This document shows positions 56,140-64,000 of a stretch of 64,000 nt of DNA, in pieces. The notes under the pieces are model-generated. The model was not told the origin of the DNA. It did no database searches and saw nothing but the letters and a program-made list of their open reading frames with translations. Within the stretch, counting starts at the first letter, position 1. Every line of letters begins with the position of its first letter. Source of the stretch: an uncultured Clostridia bacterium (GTDB taxonomy: Bacteria; Bacillota; Clostridia; Oscillospirales; Acutalibacteraceae). Location of the stretch: positions 87,915 through 151,914 of the forward strand of contig CAMNXD010000002.1 in assembly GCA_946566955.1 (NCBI GenBank), read 5' to 3'. Both the position numbers and the translations under genes were made by a program.

Positions 56140-57294
56140 ATGAATAGTTGTATTTCGGTTTTAGGATCCACAGGTTCTGTTGGAGTTCAGGCTTTAGAGG
56201 TTGCAAAAGATTTAAAACTTGAAGTTGCAGGGATAGCTGCAAACAAAAATATTGATTTACTTGAAAAACAAATAAGAATTTTTAAACCTAAATTAGCCGC
56301 TATTTACGATGAAAATTTATATCCCGTTATTAAAAAAAGAATAAGTGACACCTCCACAAAAATACTTTCAGGAGCTGACGGAGTTAGCGAAGTAGCAGCA
56401 ACATATCCATCAGAAATAGTAGTTTCTGCTATATCTGGAATTTCTGGACTCTTCCCTACCGTAGAAGCAATAAAAGCAAAAAAAAATATTGCTCTTGCCA
56501 ACAAGGAAACATTAGTCTCCGGAGGTGATTTAGTTACAAAACTAGCAAAATTAAAAAAAGTAAAACTATTCCCTGTGGACAGTGAACATAGTGCTATATT
56601 TCAGTGCCTACAAGGTATTTCTAATAAAAAAAGTCTTGAAAAACTTATTTTGACTGCGTCAGGAGGACCGTTTTTTGGTAAAAGTCTTAAAGAACTTGAG
56701 AATATATCTCCTAACCAAGCACTTAAACATCCAACATGGAATATGGGGGAAAAAATAAGTATAGATTCCGCAACAATGATGAACAAGGGCTTAGAAGTAA
56801 TAGAGGCTGCATATCTTTTTGAAACTTCTGTGGAAAATATTGACGTTTTAATCCATCCTCAAAGCGTTATTCATTCAATGGTAGAGCTTAAAGACGGTTC
56901 AGTGCTTGCTCAAATGGCAGTGCCTAGCATGAAGCTACCTATTCAATATGCCTTAACATATCCCAATCATAAAGAGTGCAAATCTGAAAAGCTAGATTTA
57001 GCAAAATACAACAGCTTAAGCTTTTTTAAACCGGCTTCTTGGGGCCTTCGAGCAATAAATATATGCAAAAAAGCATTTAAAATCGGTGGCAACGCATGTA
57101 CAATAATTAATTCCGCAAATGAATATGCAGTAAAGCTTTTTTTAGGAGGTAAAGTTAAATTTACCGATATATTTAAAATAATAGAGGCTTCTCTAAATAG
57201 CATTGAGCATGGTAAGCTTTCCGATTTTGAGGAAATAAAAAAGATAGATGAACAAGTTAAAAATTATATTGAAAATATTACTGATACTTTATAA
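56140..57294 (+). CDS. dxr: 1-deoxy-D-xylulose 5-phosphate reductoisomerase
   Basis: About 384 residues from the ATG at 56140, with AAGAG 8 nt upstream; a GTG three codons earlier is less likely. It makes MEP in the non-mevalonate isoprenoid pathway using NADPH. Motifs are GSTGSVGVQALEV, LANKETLVSGG, VDSEHSAIFQCLQG and the catalytic His in ASGGPFFG through KHPTWNMG. It feeds isoprenoid units to uppS and ispG in the same operon. Confidence 0.96.
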   Translation: MNSCISVLGSTGSVGVQALEVAKDLKLEVAGIAANKNIDLLEKQIRIFKPKLAAIYDENLYPVIKKRISDTSTKILSGADGVSEVAATYPSEIVVSAISGISGLFPTVEAIKAKKNIALANKETLVSGGDLVTKLAKLKKVKLFPVDSEHSAIFQCLQGISNKKSLEKLILTASGGPFFGKSLKELENISPNQALKHPTWNMGEKISIDSATMMNKGLEVIEAAYLFETSVENIDVLIHPQSVIHSMVELKDGSVLAQMAVPSMKLPIQYALTYPNHKECKSEKLDLAKYNSLSFFKPASWGLRAINICKKAFKIGGNACTIINSANEYAVKLFLGGKVKFTDIFKIIEASLNSIEHGKLSDFEEIKKIDEQVKNYIENITDTL

Positions 57295-57359
57295 CCGCTT
57301 CGTACTTAAGTACAATCAAATGTGTAAGGTAAAAAATTAAAAGTAAAGGAGATCTTCAA

Positions 57360-58418
57360 ATGCAGATATTTTTAATAATCCTAGGAATTTTACTGATTAA
57401 CTTAACAATAATTGGTCATGAGTGGGGTCATTATTTTTTCGCCAAATCATTTGGGATTAAAGTCAACGAGTTTGCACTGGGAATGGGCCCCACTGTATTT
57501 AAAGTAAAAAAAGGAGAAACCGTATTTTCATTAAGAGCTCTACCTCTTGGTGGCTTTTGCGCTATGGAAGGTGAAGACGAAACAAGCAATGATCCCCGAG
57601 CTTTCGAAACAAAAAAACCTTGGCAAAAAATAATAGTAGTTGCTATGGGCGCAATAATTAATTTAATTTTAGGAGTGCTTATAACATTCATAGTGCTTTC
57701 ACAAAGTAGTCATTTCGCTTCAAGAACTATTTCAAAATTCGACGAAAGCGCTATTTCTGTGCAGTATGGTCTTCAAGCTGGAGACGAAATATTAAAAGTC
57801 AACAATACCCCCATATTTACTTTTAAAGATATTGTTTTTGAATTCTCAGTGAACAAAGATTCTCAATTTGACATTAAAGTTAAACGAAATGGAGAAATAA
57901 TAGATTTAAAGGACGTAAAATTTAATAAAGTTGAGGGACAAAACGGTAAATCAGTAGCAAAATTAGATTTTTATGTTCGCCCAATCGAAAAAACATTCTT
58001 TTCTCTTATTTCTCAAACTTTCCTTGATACTGTTTCCACTATTCAAACAGTTTGGCTTGGAATGGTTGGCCTTATAACTGGCAGAATTTCTTTTAAAGAA
58101 ATGAGCGGACCTATTGGAATCGCATCAGCCATCGGGCAAGCAACCTCTGAAGGACTTAAAATAAGTTTCTTAGCAGCACTAAATGGTCTTCTTTCACTCG
58201 TTGCGATGATTACCATAAATTTGGGAGTATTTAATCTTTTGCCGCTGCCAGCCCTGGATGGAGGACGTTTAGTATTTTTATTTTTTGAATTGATAACCCG
58301 CAAAAAGATAAGCTCTAAGTATGAAGGATGGATTCATGCTCTTGGATTTTTACTTTTTATTTTACTAATGATAATCATTTCATACAGTGACATAATGAGA
58401 TTACTAGGTCGCGGATAG
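57360..58418 (+). CDS. rseP: Site-2 intramembrane metalloprotease RseP
   Basis: 352 residues with four membrane helices. The zinc site is HEWGH (20-24) in the first helix and LPALDGGRL in the third. One PDZ domain lies between them (about 120-200, YGLQAGDEILKVN). It cuts anti-sigma factors and leftover signal peptides inside the membrane. It lies between dxr and ispG, its usual neighbourhood. Confidence 0.95.
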   Translation: MQIFLIILGILLINLTIIGHEWGHYFFAKSFGIKVNEFALGMGPTVFKVKKGETVFSLRALPLGGFCAMEGEDETSNDPRAFETKKPWQKIIVVAMGAIINLILGVLITFIVLSQSSHFASRTISKFDESAISVQYGLQAGDEILKVNNTPIFTFKDIVFEFSVNKDSQFDIKVKRNGEIIDLKDVKFNKVEGQNGKSVAKLDFYVRPIEKTFFSLISQTFLDTVSTIQTVWLGMVGLITGRISFKEMSGPIGIASAIGQATSEGLKISFLAALNGLLSLVAMITINLGVFNLLPLPALDGGRLVFLFFELITRKKISSKYEGWIHALGFLLFILLMIIISYSDIMRLLGRG

Positions 58419-58434
58419 AAAAAGGAGAACTTAA

Positions 58435-59514
58435 ATGAGAAGAAAAGCAAAAGAAGTAAATATAGGAGGCACTATAATCGGCGGAAACTTCCCTATTGCA
58501 GTTCAATCAATGCTTAGCGCCCCTTCCTACGATAAAGAAAAAAATATCCTCCAGGCGCTAAATTTAAAAGAAGCAGGATGTGAAATCCTTAGAGTTTCAG
58601 TACCGGACTCAGAAGCTTTAAGATTAATATACGATATAAAGCAGAAGACAGATATTCCTTTGGTCGCTGACATTCACTTTGACCATAAATTAGCAATTGA
58701 ATCTATATATGCCGGAGCTGACAAAATAAGAATAAATCCCGGTAATATTGGAAACAAAGAAAAAATTAAAGAGCTTTCTAAAGTTTTAGTTCAGCAAAAT
58801 ATACCCGTTCGAATAGGAGTTAATTCAGGGTCTTTAGAGAAAGAAATTCTTAAAAAACATGGTAAAGTCACAGCAGAAGCAATGGTTGAAAGCGCACTTT
58901 ACAACATAAATCTTATGGAAAACTATGGAGTAAATAATATTGTTGTTTCGCTGAAATCTTCTGATGTTATGACTTCTGTAAAAGCATATAAATTGATAGC
59001 AGAAAAATGCTGTTACCCCTTGCATCTCGGAATTACTGAAACCGGTACAGCCCTTTTAGGTACTATTAAATCCTCTATTGGAATCGGTAGCTTACTCCTA
59101 GAAGGAATAGGAGATACAATTCGAGTCTCACTTACAGATGACCCCCTTAAAGAAATAGAAACTGGAATTGGAATATTAAAATCTTTAAAGCTACGAAACT
59201 CCGGCGTGGAAATAATTTCGTGCCCCACTTGTGGTCGAACTCGCATTGATATTATTAAATTAGCAAACAAAGCTGAAAAATTGCTAAAAAATTATAAATC
59301 AAATTTGAAAGTTGCTATCATGGGGTGCGTCGTAAATGGTCCCGGTGAAGCAAAAGAAGCAGATATTGGTATAACAGGCGCAAATGGCATGGGAATTATA
59401 TTTAAAAAAGGTAAAGTTATAAAAAAGGTAAAAGAACAGTATCTTCTAGAAGAGCTGCTTAAGGAAGTAGACTTAATTACTTCTTCTAAAGGTACTACTC
59501 AAAAGGAAGATTGA
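58435..59514 (+). CDS. ispG: (E)-4-hydroxy-3-methylbut-2-enyl-diphosphate synthase
   Basis: 359-residue [4Fe-4S] enzyme of the MEP isoprenoid pathway. The TIM-barrel part contains [13 protein letters not shown] and RINPGNIG. Cluster cysteines are in [11 protein letters not shown] and [11 protein letters not shown]. It lies 16 nt after rseP and overlaps the proposed polC start by 4 nt. Confidence 0.97.
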   Translation: MRRKAKEVNIGGTIIGGNFPIAVQSMLSAPSYDKEKNILQALNLKEAGCEILRVSVPDSEALRLIYDIKQKTDIPLVADIHFDHKLAIESIYAGADKIRINPGNIGNKEKIKELSKVLVQQNIPVRIGVNSGSLEKEILKKHGKVTAEAMVESALYNINLMENYGVNNIVVSLKSSDVMTSVKAYKLIAEKCCYPLHLGITETGTALLGTIKSSIGIGSLLLEGIGDTIRVSLTDDPLKEIETGIGILKSLKLRNSGVEIISCPTCGRTRIDIIKLANKAEKLLKNYKSNLKVAIMGCVVNGPGEAKEADIGITGANGMGIIFKKGKVIKKVKEQYLLEELLKEVDLITSSKGTTQKED

Positions 59515-62500
59515 AATTGGAAACATTTAAAAAATTTTTTTCTAAATATATAGATATTAAAAATCTTGATGAAAATTTACTAAGCTCAACTATAAAATCT
59601 TTAGAAGTGGACAAAGAAAATTTAGCCATTAAAGTTAACTTAATATCTCCCTGCAAAATAGACTGCAAAGAAATTCAAAAAGCAGAAAAAGCAATATGTA
59701 TTTCCAGCTTGCAGCTTGAAGGAGTAAAAATAAACGTGATTTCTAGCAGCACCGCAACTGAAATTCCTGGTATAACCGATATAATAAAAAGCTGCGCTGA
59801 AAGTTACCCTTCTTTGAGTAAAGTCCTCAAAGGTTGCTCGGTAAAAATCAGTGAAGGATTAGCAGAAATTTCTCTGAGCGGCAACGGTAAAAGTCTTTTA
59901 ATGCATAGAGGCTTGGACCGTAAAATCTCTGAAAAGCTATCTCAAAAACTTTCTCAAGAGATAAAAGTTATATTTATTGAAGGCATTAAAGATACTTCTC
60001 ATATCGAAAAAAATTTAACTGTTGACACCACTACCAACAGCTGTGCAAATTCAAGCTCGAAAAAGACCGATAAATCTAAAACTGAACTTGACATTAAAGA
60101 CTTAGAAGCTCCAATACTTGAAAAGCGTTCGAAAGACGATCTTTTGCCTAAAGCTTTTATAGATTCCCCAAAAGTAGTTTACGGAAATAAAATAAAAGCT
60201 TATCCTATACCCATAAGAGAGATTGATGAACAAACCCCTTGCATTGTGGCATGGGGGGATATATTTTCAATCGATGCACGCGCTACTAAAGATAACAAAA
60301 AGTTTATTTACTCTATTTACATAACCGATTATACAAGCTCATTGATTTTAAAAATAATCGAAAGTAAGTCTTTATGCTCCTACCTCGAAAACCTTAAAGT
60401 TGGAATGACTCTACTAGTTAAAGGTGAAGTTTCCGAAGACAACTTTGAAAAAGAAGTAGTTATGAGACCACAAAGCATAAATATTATAAAAAAATACGAA
60501 GTTAAAGACAATGCTCCAAAAAAGCGAGTTGAACTGCATCTTCACACTAATATGTCTTCTATGGATGGGATGAATACTGCTTCGAGCTTAATAGAAAGAG
60601 CACACACTTGGGGCCATAGTGCAGTGGCTATTACAGATCACGGCGTGGCTCAAGCGTTTCCAGAAGCCATGACCTGCGCTAAAAAAATAGAGAAATCAGG
60701 AAGCAATATTAAAGTTATTTACGGAGTTGAAGCTTATTTTGTAAACGATATGCTACCAATAGTAAGTGGCCGAGATGAAAGAAGCTTTGAAGGTGAGTTT
60801 ATCTGTTTTGACCTCGAAACTACAGGACTAAACGCAAAACAAGATAAAATAATAGAAATTGGAGCATTTAGAGTTAAAAATAAAGAAATAAAAGATGAAT
60901 TTTCGATTTTCGTTGACTCAGAAATGGAAATTTCACCTAAAATCACGCAGCTTACTGGTATAAATCAGGATATGCTAAAAGGTGCTCCTAAAGAAAAAGA
61001 AGCTATGGAAAAGTTTATGGAGTTCTGCGGGGAGTCTCCTGTTTTAGTTGCACACAACGCTAATTTTGACGTATCTTTTATAAAAGCCACACTAGAAAGA
61101 CTGAATTTATCCTTTAACTTCACGTACATTGATACCGTACCATTTAGCAGAGCACTTATTATGAGCGTTAAAAACCATAAACTTGATACTATAGCTAAAT
61201 TTCTTAAAATACCTGAATTTAATCATCACCGGGCCTGCGATGACGCTAAAGCTCTTGCTTACATTTTTATCGCACTTATGAATATGGCAACGAGCGTAAG
61301 AAATATAGATAAAATTTCACAAATAAATACATCTCTTTCGGCCTCAGACCCTAAAAAATCTATTTCTTACCACATGATTATTTTAGTAAAAAATCAAACG
61401 GGACTTAAAAATTTATATAAGCTTATTTCCTTTGCACACCTTGAGTTTTTTTACAAAAAACCCCGAATACCAAAAAGTCAGTTAATAAACTTGCGTGAAG
61501 GACTAATCATTGGAAGTGCTTGCGAAGCAGGTGACTTATTCAGAGCCATTACCGCCGGTAGACCTTGGGAAGACCTTTTAAATATTGCTAAGTTTTACGA
61601 TTATCTTGAAGTGCAGCCCCTTGGAAACAACGGATTTATGATAAGAGAAGGAATCGTAAGTTCTGAAAAAGACCTTCAAGAGTTTAATAAAACAGTTATA
61701 AAGCTTGGAGAAGAACTAAATATTCCAGTCGTGGCAACAGGAGACGTTCATTTTTTAGACCCTCAAGATTCAGAATATAGAAAAATACTTATGGCAGGAC
61801 AAGGTTACGAAGATGCAGATAATCAAGCTCCTTTATATTTCCGAACTACGGCTGAAATGCTTGAAGAATTTTCGTATCTTGGAGAAGAAAAGGCGTATGA
61901 GATAGTTGTTGAAAACACAAATAAAATTGCAGATATGATTGAACATATTTCCCCAATACCACCAGGAGTTTACCCCCCTTCAATTCCAGGAGCGCAAGAG
62001 GAGCTTATAAGCATAACTATGACTCGAGCAAAAGAAAAATACGGCGATCCTCTTCCTGAAGTAGTTAGTAAGCGTCTTGAAAAAGAACTAGGGTCTATAA
62101 CTAAACATGGATTTTCCGTCCTTTATATGGTTGCTCAAAAGCTCGTAGCAGACTCCGAAAAACATGGATATTTAGTAGGTTCTAGAGGATCAGTTGGCTC
62201 TTCATTTGTTGCAACAATTTCCGGAATTTCCGAAGTAAACCCTTTAGTCCCTCATTATTTATGCCCTAAATGCAAAAAATCCGAGTTCATAACCGATGGA
62301 AGCTATGGCTCAGGTTTTGATTTGCCTCCTAAAAACTGCCCTAACTGCGGCACTGCCTACCTTCAAGATGGCCATGACATTCCATTTGAGACATTTTTGG
62401 GATTCGACGGAGATAAAACTCCGGATATAGACCTTAATTTTTCGGGAGAATATCAAAACGACGCTCATAGGTACACAGAAACACTCTTCGGAAAGGACAA

Positions 62501-63851
62501 TGTATTTAAAGCAGGGACTATTGGAACTGTGGCTACTAAAACAGGTATAGGCTTTACAAAAAAATATGCCGAAGAACATGGAATTAATTTAAAAAAATCT
62601 GAAATGCTCCGCCTCGCTACAGGTTGCACAGGAGTAAAGCGCACAACCGGTCAGCATCCCGGGGGTATGGTTGTAGTCCCTGAAGGGAAAGAAATTTATG
62701 ATTTTTGTCCTGTTCAGCGGCCCGCTAACGATCAGCGATCCGATAATATAACAACTCATTTTGACTTCCATGCTATTCATGATACAATCTGTAAACTTGA
62801 TGAACTTGGCCACGATGTGCCGTCAATCTATAAATATCTAGAGGACTACACAGGTATAAAAGTTATGAGCGTACCTATGAATGATAAAAAAGTCATGTCT
62901 TTGTTTACTTCCACTGCTGCTTTAGGAGTAAAGCCTGTAGATATCGACTCTCATACTGGCACTTTCTCTTTGCCGGAAGTAGGCACAAATTTCGTCAGAC
63001 AAATGCTCCTGGAGTGCAAGCCTTCCACCTTTTCTGACCTTTTACAAATTTCAGGGCTTTCTCACGGAACAGACGTCTGGAATGGAAATGCTCACGAACT
63101 AATAAAAAAAGGAATCTGCACTATTTCAGATGTAATAGGAACAAGAGATAATATAATGGTTTACCTTATGCATAAAGGAATAGATCCAAAAACCGCTTTT
63201 ACTATTATGGAAATAGTTCGCAAAGGTAAAGCAACAAAGCTTCTTACCCCAGAACATTTAAAAGCCATGAAAGAGCACGGAGTTCCGCAGTGGTATATTT
63301 CTTCTTGCATGAAAATTAAATACATGTTTCCTAAAGCTCACGCAGCAGCATATATGATCGCAACTCTAAGACTTGGCTGGTATAAAGTATATAAACCTAC
63401 AGAATATTATGCCGCTTATTTTACAGTCCGTGGAGAAGATTTTGATGGTCTTGCAGTAATGAAAGGCAAAGATGCTGTAAAAAAGAAAATGGCCGATATA
63501 ACAGCTAAAGGAAAAGAAGCTAGCGCTAAGGAACTTAGTTCATACTCTACTTTGCAAATAGTAAACGAGATGCTAGCCCGGGGAATTAAAATTTTGCCTG
63601 TTGATTTATATAAATCAGATTCTTATAGATTTTTAGTTGAAGAAAATAAAATACGTCTTCCCTTCTCTTCGCTTTCTGGCGTAGGTGAATCTGCAGCTCA
63701 AAGTTTAGTGGAGTCGCGAAAAGATGGAAAATACTTGTCTATTGACGACGTTCAACTTAGATCTAAAGTTACTAAAGCAGTTATAGAGACATTAGAATCC
63801 GCTGGAATTCTTAAAAATTTACCGGCAAGTAATCAGATGTCTTTTTTCTAA
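59511..63851 (+). CDS. polC: DNA polymerase III PolC-type alpha subunit
   Basis: 1446-residue main replicative polymerase of low-G+C Gram-positives. In order: an N-terminal domain; an OB-fold (about 230-330); a split PHP domain beginning [14 protein letters not shown] with an inserted 3'-5' exonuclease ([18 protein letters not shown]); the Zn finger (CPKCKKS then CPNCGTA); the palm with catalytic Asp in [10 protein letters not shown]; and C-terminal finger and duplex-binding parts ending in MSFF. The start is TTG 59511 (overlapping the ispG stop) or, better spaced from AAGGAAG, TTG 59517. A terminator follows the stop. Confidence 0.97.
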   Translation: MKLETFKKFFSKYIDIKNLDENLLSSTIKSLEVDKENLAIKVNLISPCKIDCKEIQKAEKAICISSLQLEGVKINVISSSTATEIPGITDIIKSCAESYPSLSKVLKGCSVKISEGLAEISLSGNGKSLLMHRGLDRKISEKLSQKLSQEIKVIFIEGIKDTSHIEKNLTVDTTTNSCANSSSKKTDKSKTELDIKDLEAPILEKRSKDDLLPKAFIDSPKVVYGNKIKAYPIPIREIDEQTPCIVAWGDIFSIDARATKDNKKFIYSIYITDYTSSLILKIIESKSLCSYLENLKVGMTLLVKGEVSEDNFEKEVVMRPQSINIIKKYEVKDNAPKKRVELHLHTNMSSMDGMNTASSLIERAHTWGHSAVAITDHGVAQAFPEAMTCAKKIEKSGSNIKVIYGVEAYFVNDMLPIVSGRDERSFEGEFICFDLETTGLNAKQDKIIEIGAFRVKNKEIKDEFSIFVDSEMEISPKITQLTGINQDMLKGAPKEKEAMEKFMEFCGESPVLVAHNANFDVSFIKATLERLNLSFNFTYIDTVPFSRALIMSVKNHKLDTIAKFLKIPEFNHHRACDDAKALAYIFIALMNMATSVRNIDKISQINTSLSASDPKKSISYHMIILVKNQTGLKNLYKLISFAHLEFFYKKPRIPKSQLINLREGLIIGSACEAGDLFRAITAGRPWEDLLNIAKFYDYLEVQPLGNNGFMIREGIVSSEKDLQEFNKTVIKLGEELNIPVVATGDVHFLDPQDSEYRKILMAGQGYEDADNQAPLYFRTTAEMLEEFSYLGEEKAYEIVVENTNKIADMIEHISPIPPGVYPPSIPGAQEELISITMTRAKEKYGDPLPEVVSKRLEKELGSITKHGFSVLYMVAQKLVADSEKHGYLVGSRGSVGSSFVATISGISEVNPLVPHYLCPKCKKSEFITDGSYGSGFDLPPKNCPNCGTAYLQDGHDIPFETFLGFDGDKTPDIDLNFSGEYQNDAHRYTETLFGKDNVFKAGTIGTVATKTGIGFTKKYAEEHGINLKKSEMLRLATGCTGVKRTTGQHPGGMVVVPEGKEIYDFCPVQRPANDQRSDNITTHFDFHAIHDTICKLDELGHDVPSIYKYLEDYTGIKVMSVPMNDKKVMSLFTSTAALGVKPVDIDSHTGTFSLPEVGTNFVRQMLLECKPSTFSDLLQISGLSHGTDVWNGNAHELIKKGICTISDVIGTRDNIMVYLMHKGIDPKTAFTIMEIVRKGKATKLLTPEHLKAMKEHGVPQWYISSCMKIKYMFPKAHAAAYMIATLRLGWYKVYKPTEYYAAYFTVRGEDFDGLAVMKGKDAVKKKMADITAKGKEASAKELSSYSTLQIVNEMLARGIKILPVDLYKSDSYRFLVEENKIRLPFSSLSGVGESAAQSLVESRKDGKYLSIDDVQLRSKVTKAVIETLESAGILKNLPASNQMSFF

Positions 63852-63876
63852 GTATATTTAAAGCTATATAAGTTTA

Positions 63877-63906
63877 AGGTGCATTACTTTTAATGCGCCT
63901 TTTTAA
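63877..63906 (+). terminator. Terminator after polC
   Basis: GGTGCATT and AATGCGCC pair in an 8-bp stem with one G-U pair and a 6-nt loop, followed by a T-run, 26 nt after the polC stop. It closes the pyrH-polC operon. Confidence 0.9.
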
Positions 63907-63928
63907 TTTTAAATTTTTTCAAAAATAC

Positions 63929-63957
63929 TTGACTTTTATAAGAGAGTAAAATATAAT
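63929..63957 (+). promoter_or_regulatory. Sigma-A promoter for a gene beyond the window
   Basis: TTGACT (63929-63934) and TATAAT (63952-63957) with a 17-bp spacer, just after the polC terminator. It should start a rightward transcript whose gene lies outside the window. Confidence 0.85.
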
Positions 63958-64000
63958 AAAAATTGTAAAAGTAATCCACTAAAAGCCTATAATAATACAC

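Overview
The window is a stretch of a low-G+C Gram-positive (Firmicutes, class Clostridia) chromosome. The evidence is AT-rich backbone genes with strong AGGAGG ribosome-binding sites and frequent TTG starts, sigma-A promoters that are almost perfectly TTGACA-17-TATAAT, a PolC-type replicative polymerase, the order pyrH-frr-uppS-cdsA-dxr-rseP-ispG-polC, and a V/A-type ATPase. An Oscillospirales-like, host-associated anaerobe is my best guess, but nothing here fixes the taxon.

Region 1 (1-10.97 kb) is an imported, visibly G+C-richer defence and mobile-element block, read leftward. It holds a type I restriction-modification system (hsdR, hsdM and hsdS, the last cut by the window edge), a GIY-YIG/T5orf172 protein, an HTH-AAA-nuclease fusion, an accessory RNase III with two dsRNA-binding domains and a tiny acidic partner gene. 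Wrecks of transposon genes lie among them: a TnpV-like protein with an in-frame stop, a helix-turn-helix protein with a stop and a frameshift, a DUF6809-like remnant and a 5'-truncated frame ending near 10,970.

Region 2 (10.97-16.5 kb) is the most unusual part. Two paralogous HExxH metalloproteases of anthrax-lethal-factor style are followed by a ClpB/torsin-like AAA+ ATPase that begins with a lipoprotein-type signal. Each has its own near-consensus promoter. A convergent gene encodes a coiled-coil protein I do not recognise. One protease carries a double-glycine leader of the kind cut by C39-peptidase ABC exporters, and such an exporter (NHLM type) is encoded at 39-44 kb.

Region 3 (16.6-32.5 kb) is a long leftward series linking topoisomerase IV (parE, parC) to nucleoside salvage: deoB, deoD, a BMP-type nucleoside ABC importer, deoC, pdp and finally ligA. 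Region 4 (32.5-38.5 kb) concentrates the D-alanine branch of peptidoglycan synthesis into two large fusions, MurF-Alr and a tandem Ddl-Ddl. A small secreted Cys-rich protein and a divergent XRE regulator flanked by matching palindromes follow. Region 5 (39-44 kb) is the NHLM export operon. Region 6 (44.1-53.1 kb) is a complete nine-gene V/A-ATPase operon. Region 7 (53.1-64 kb) reads rightward from pyrH to polC and ends at a clear terminator.
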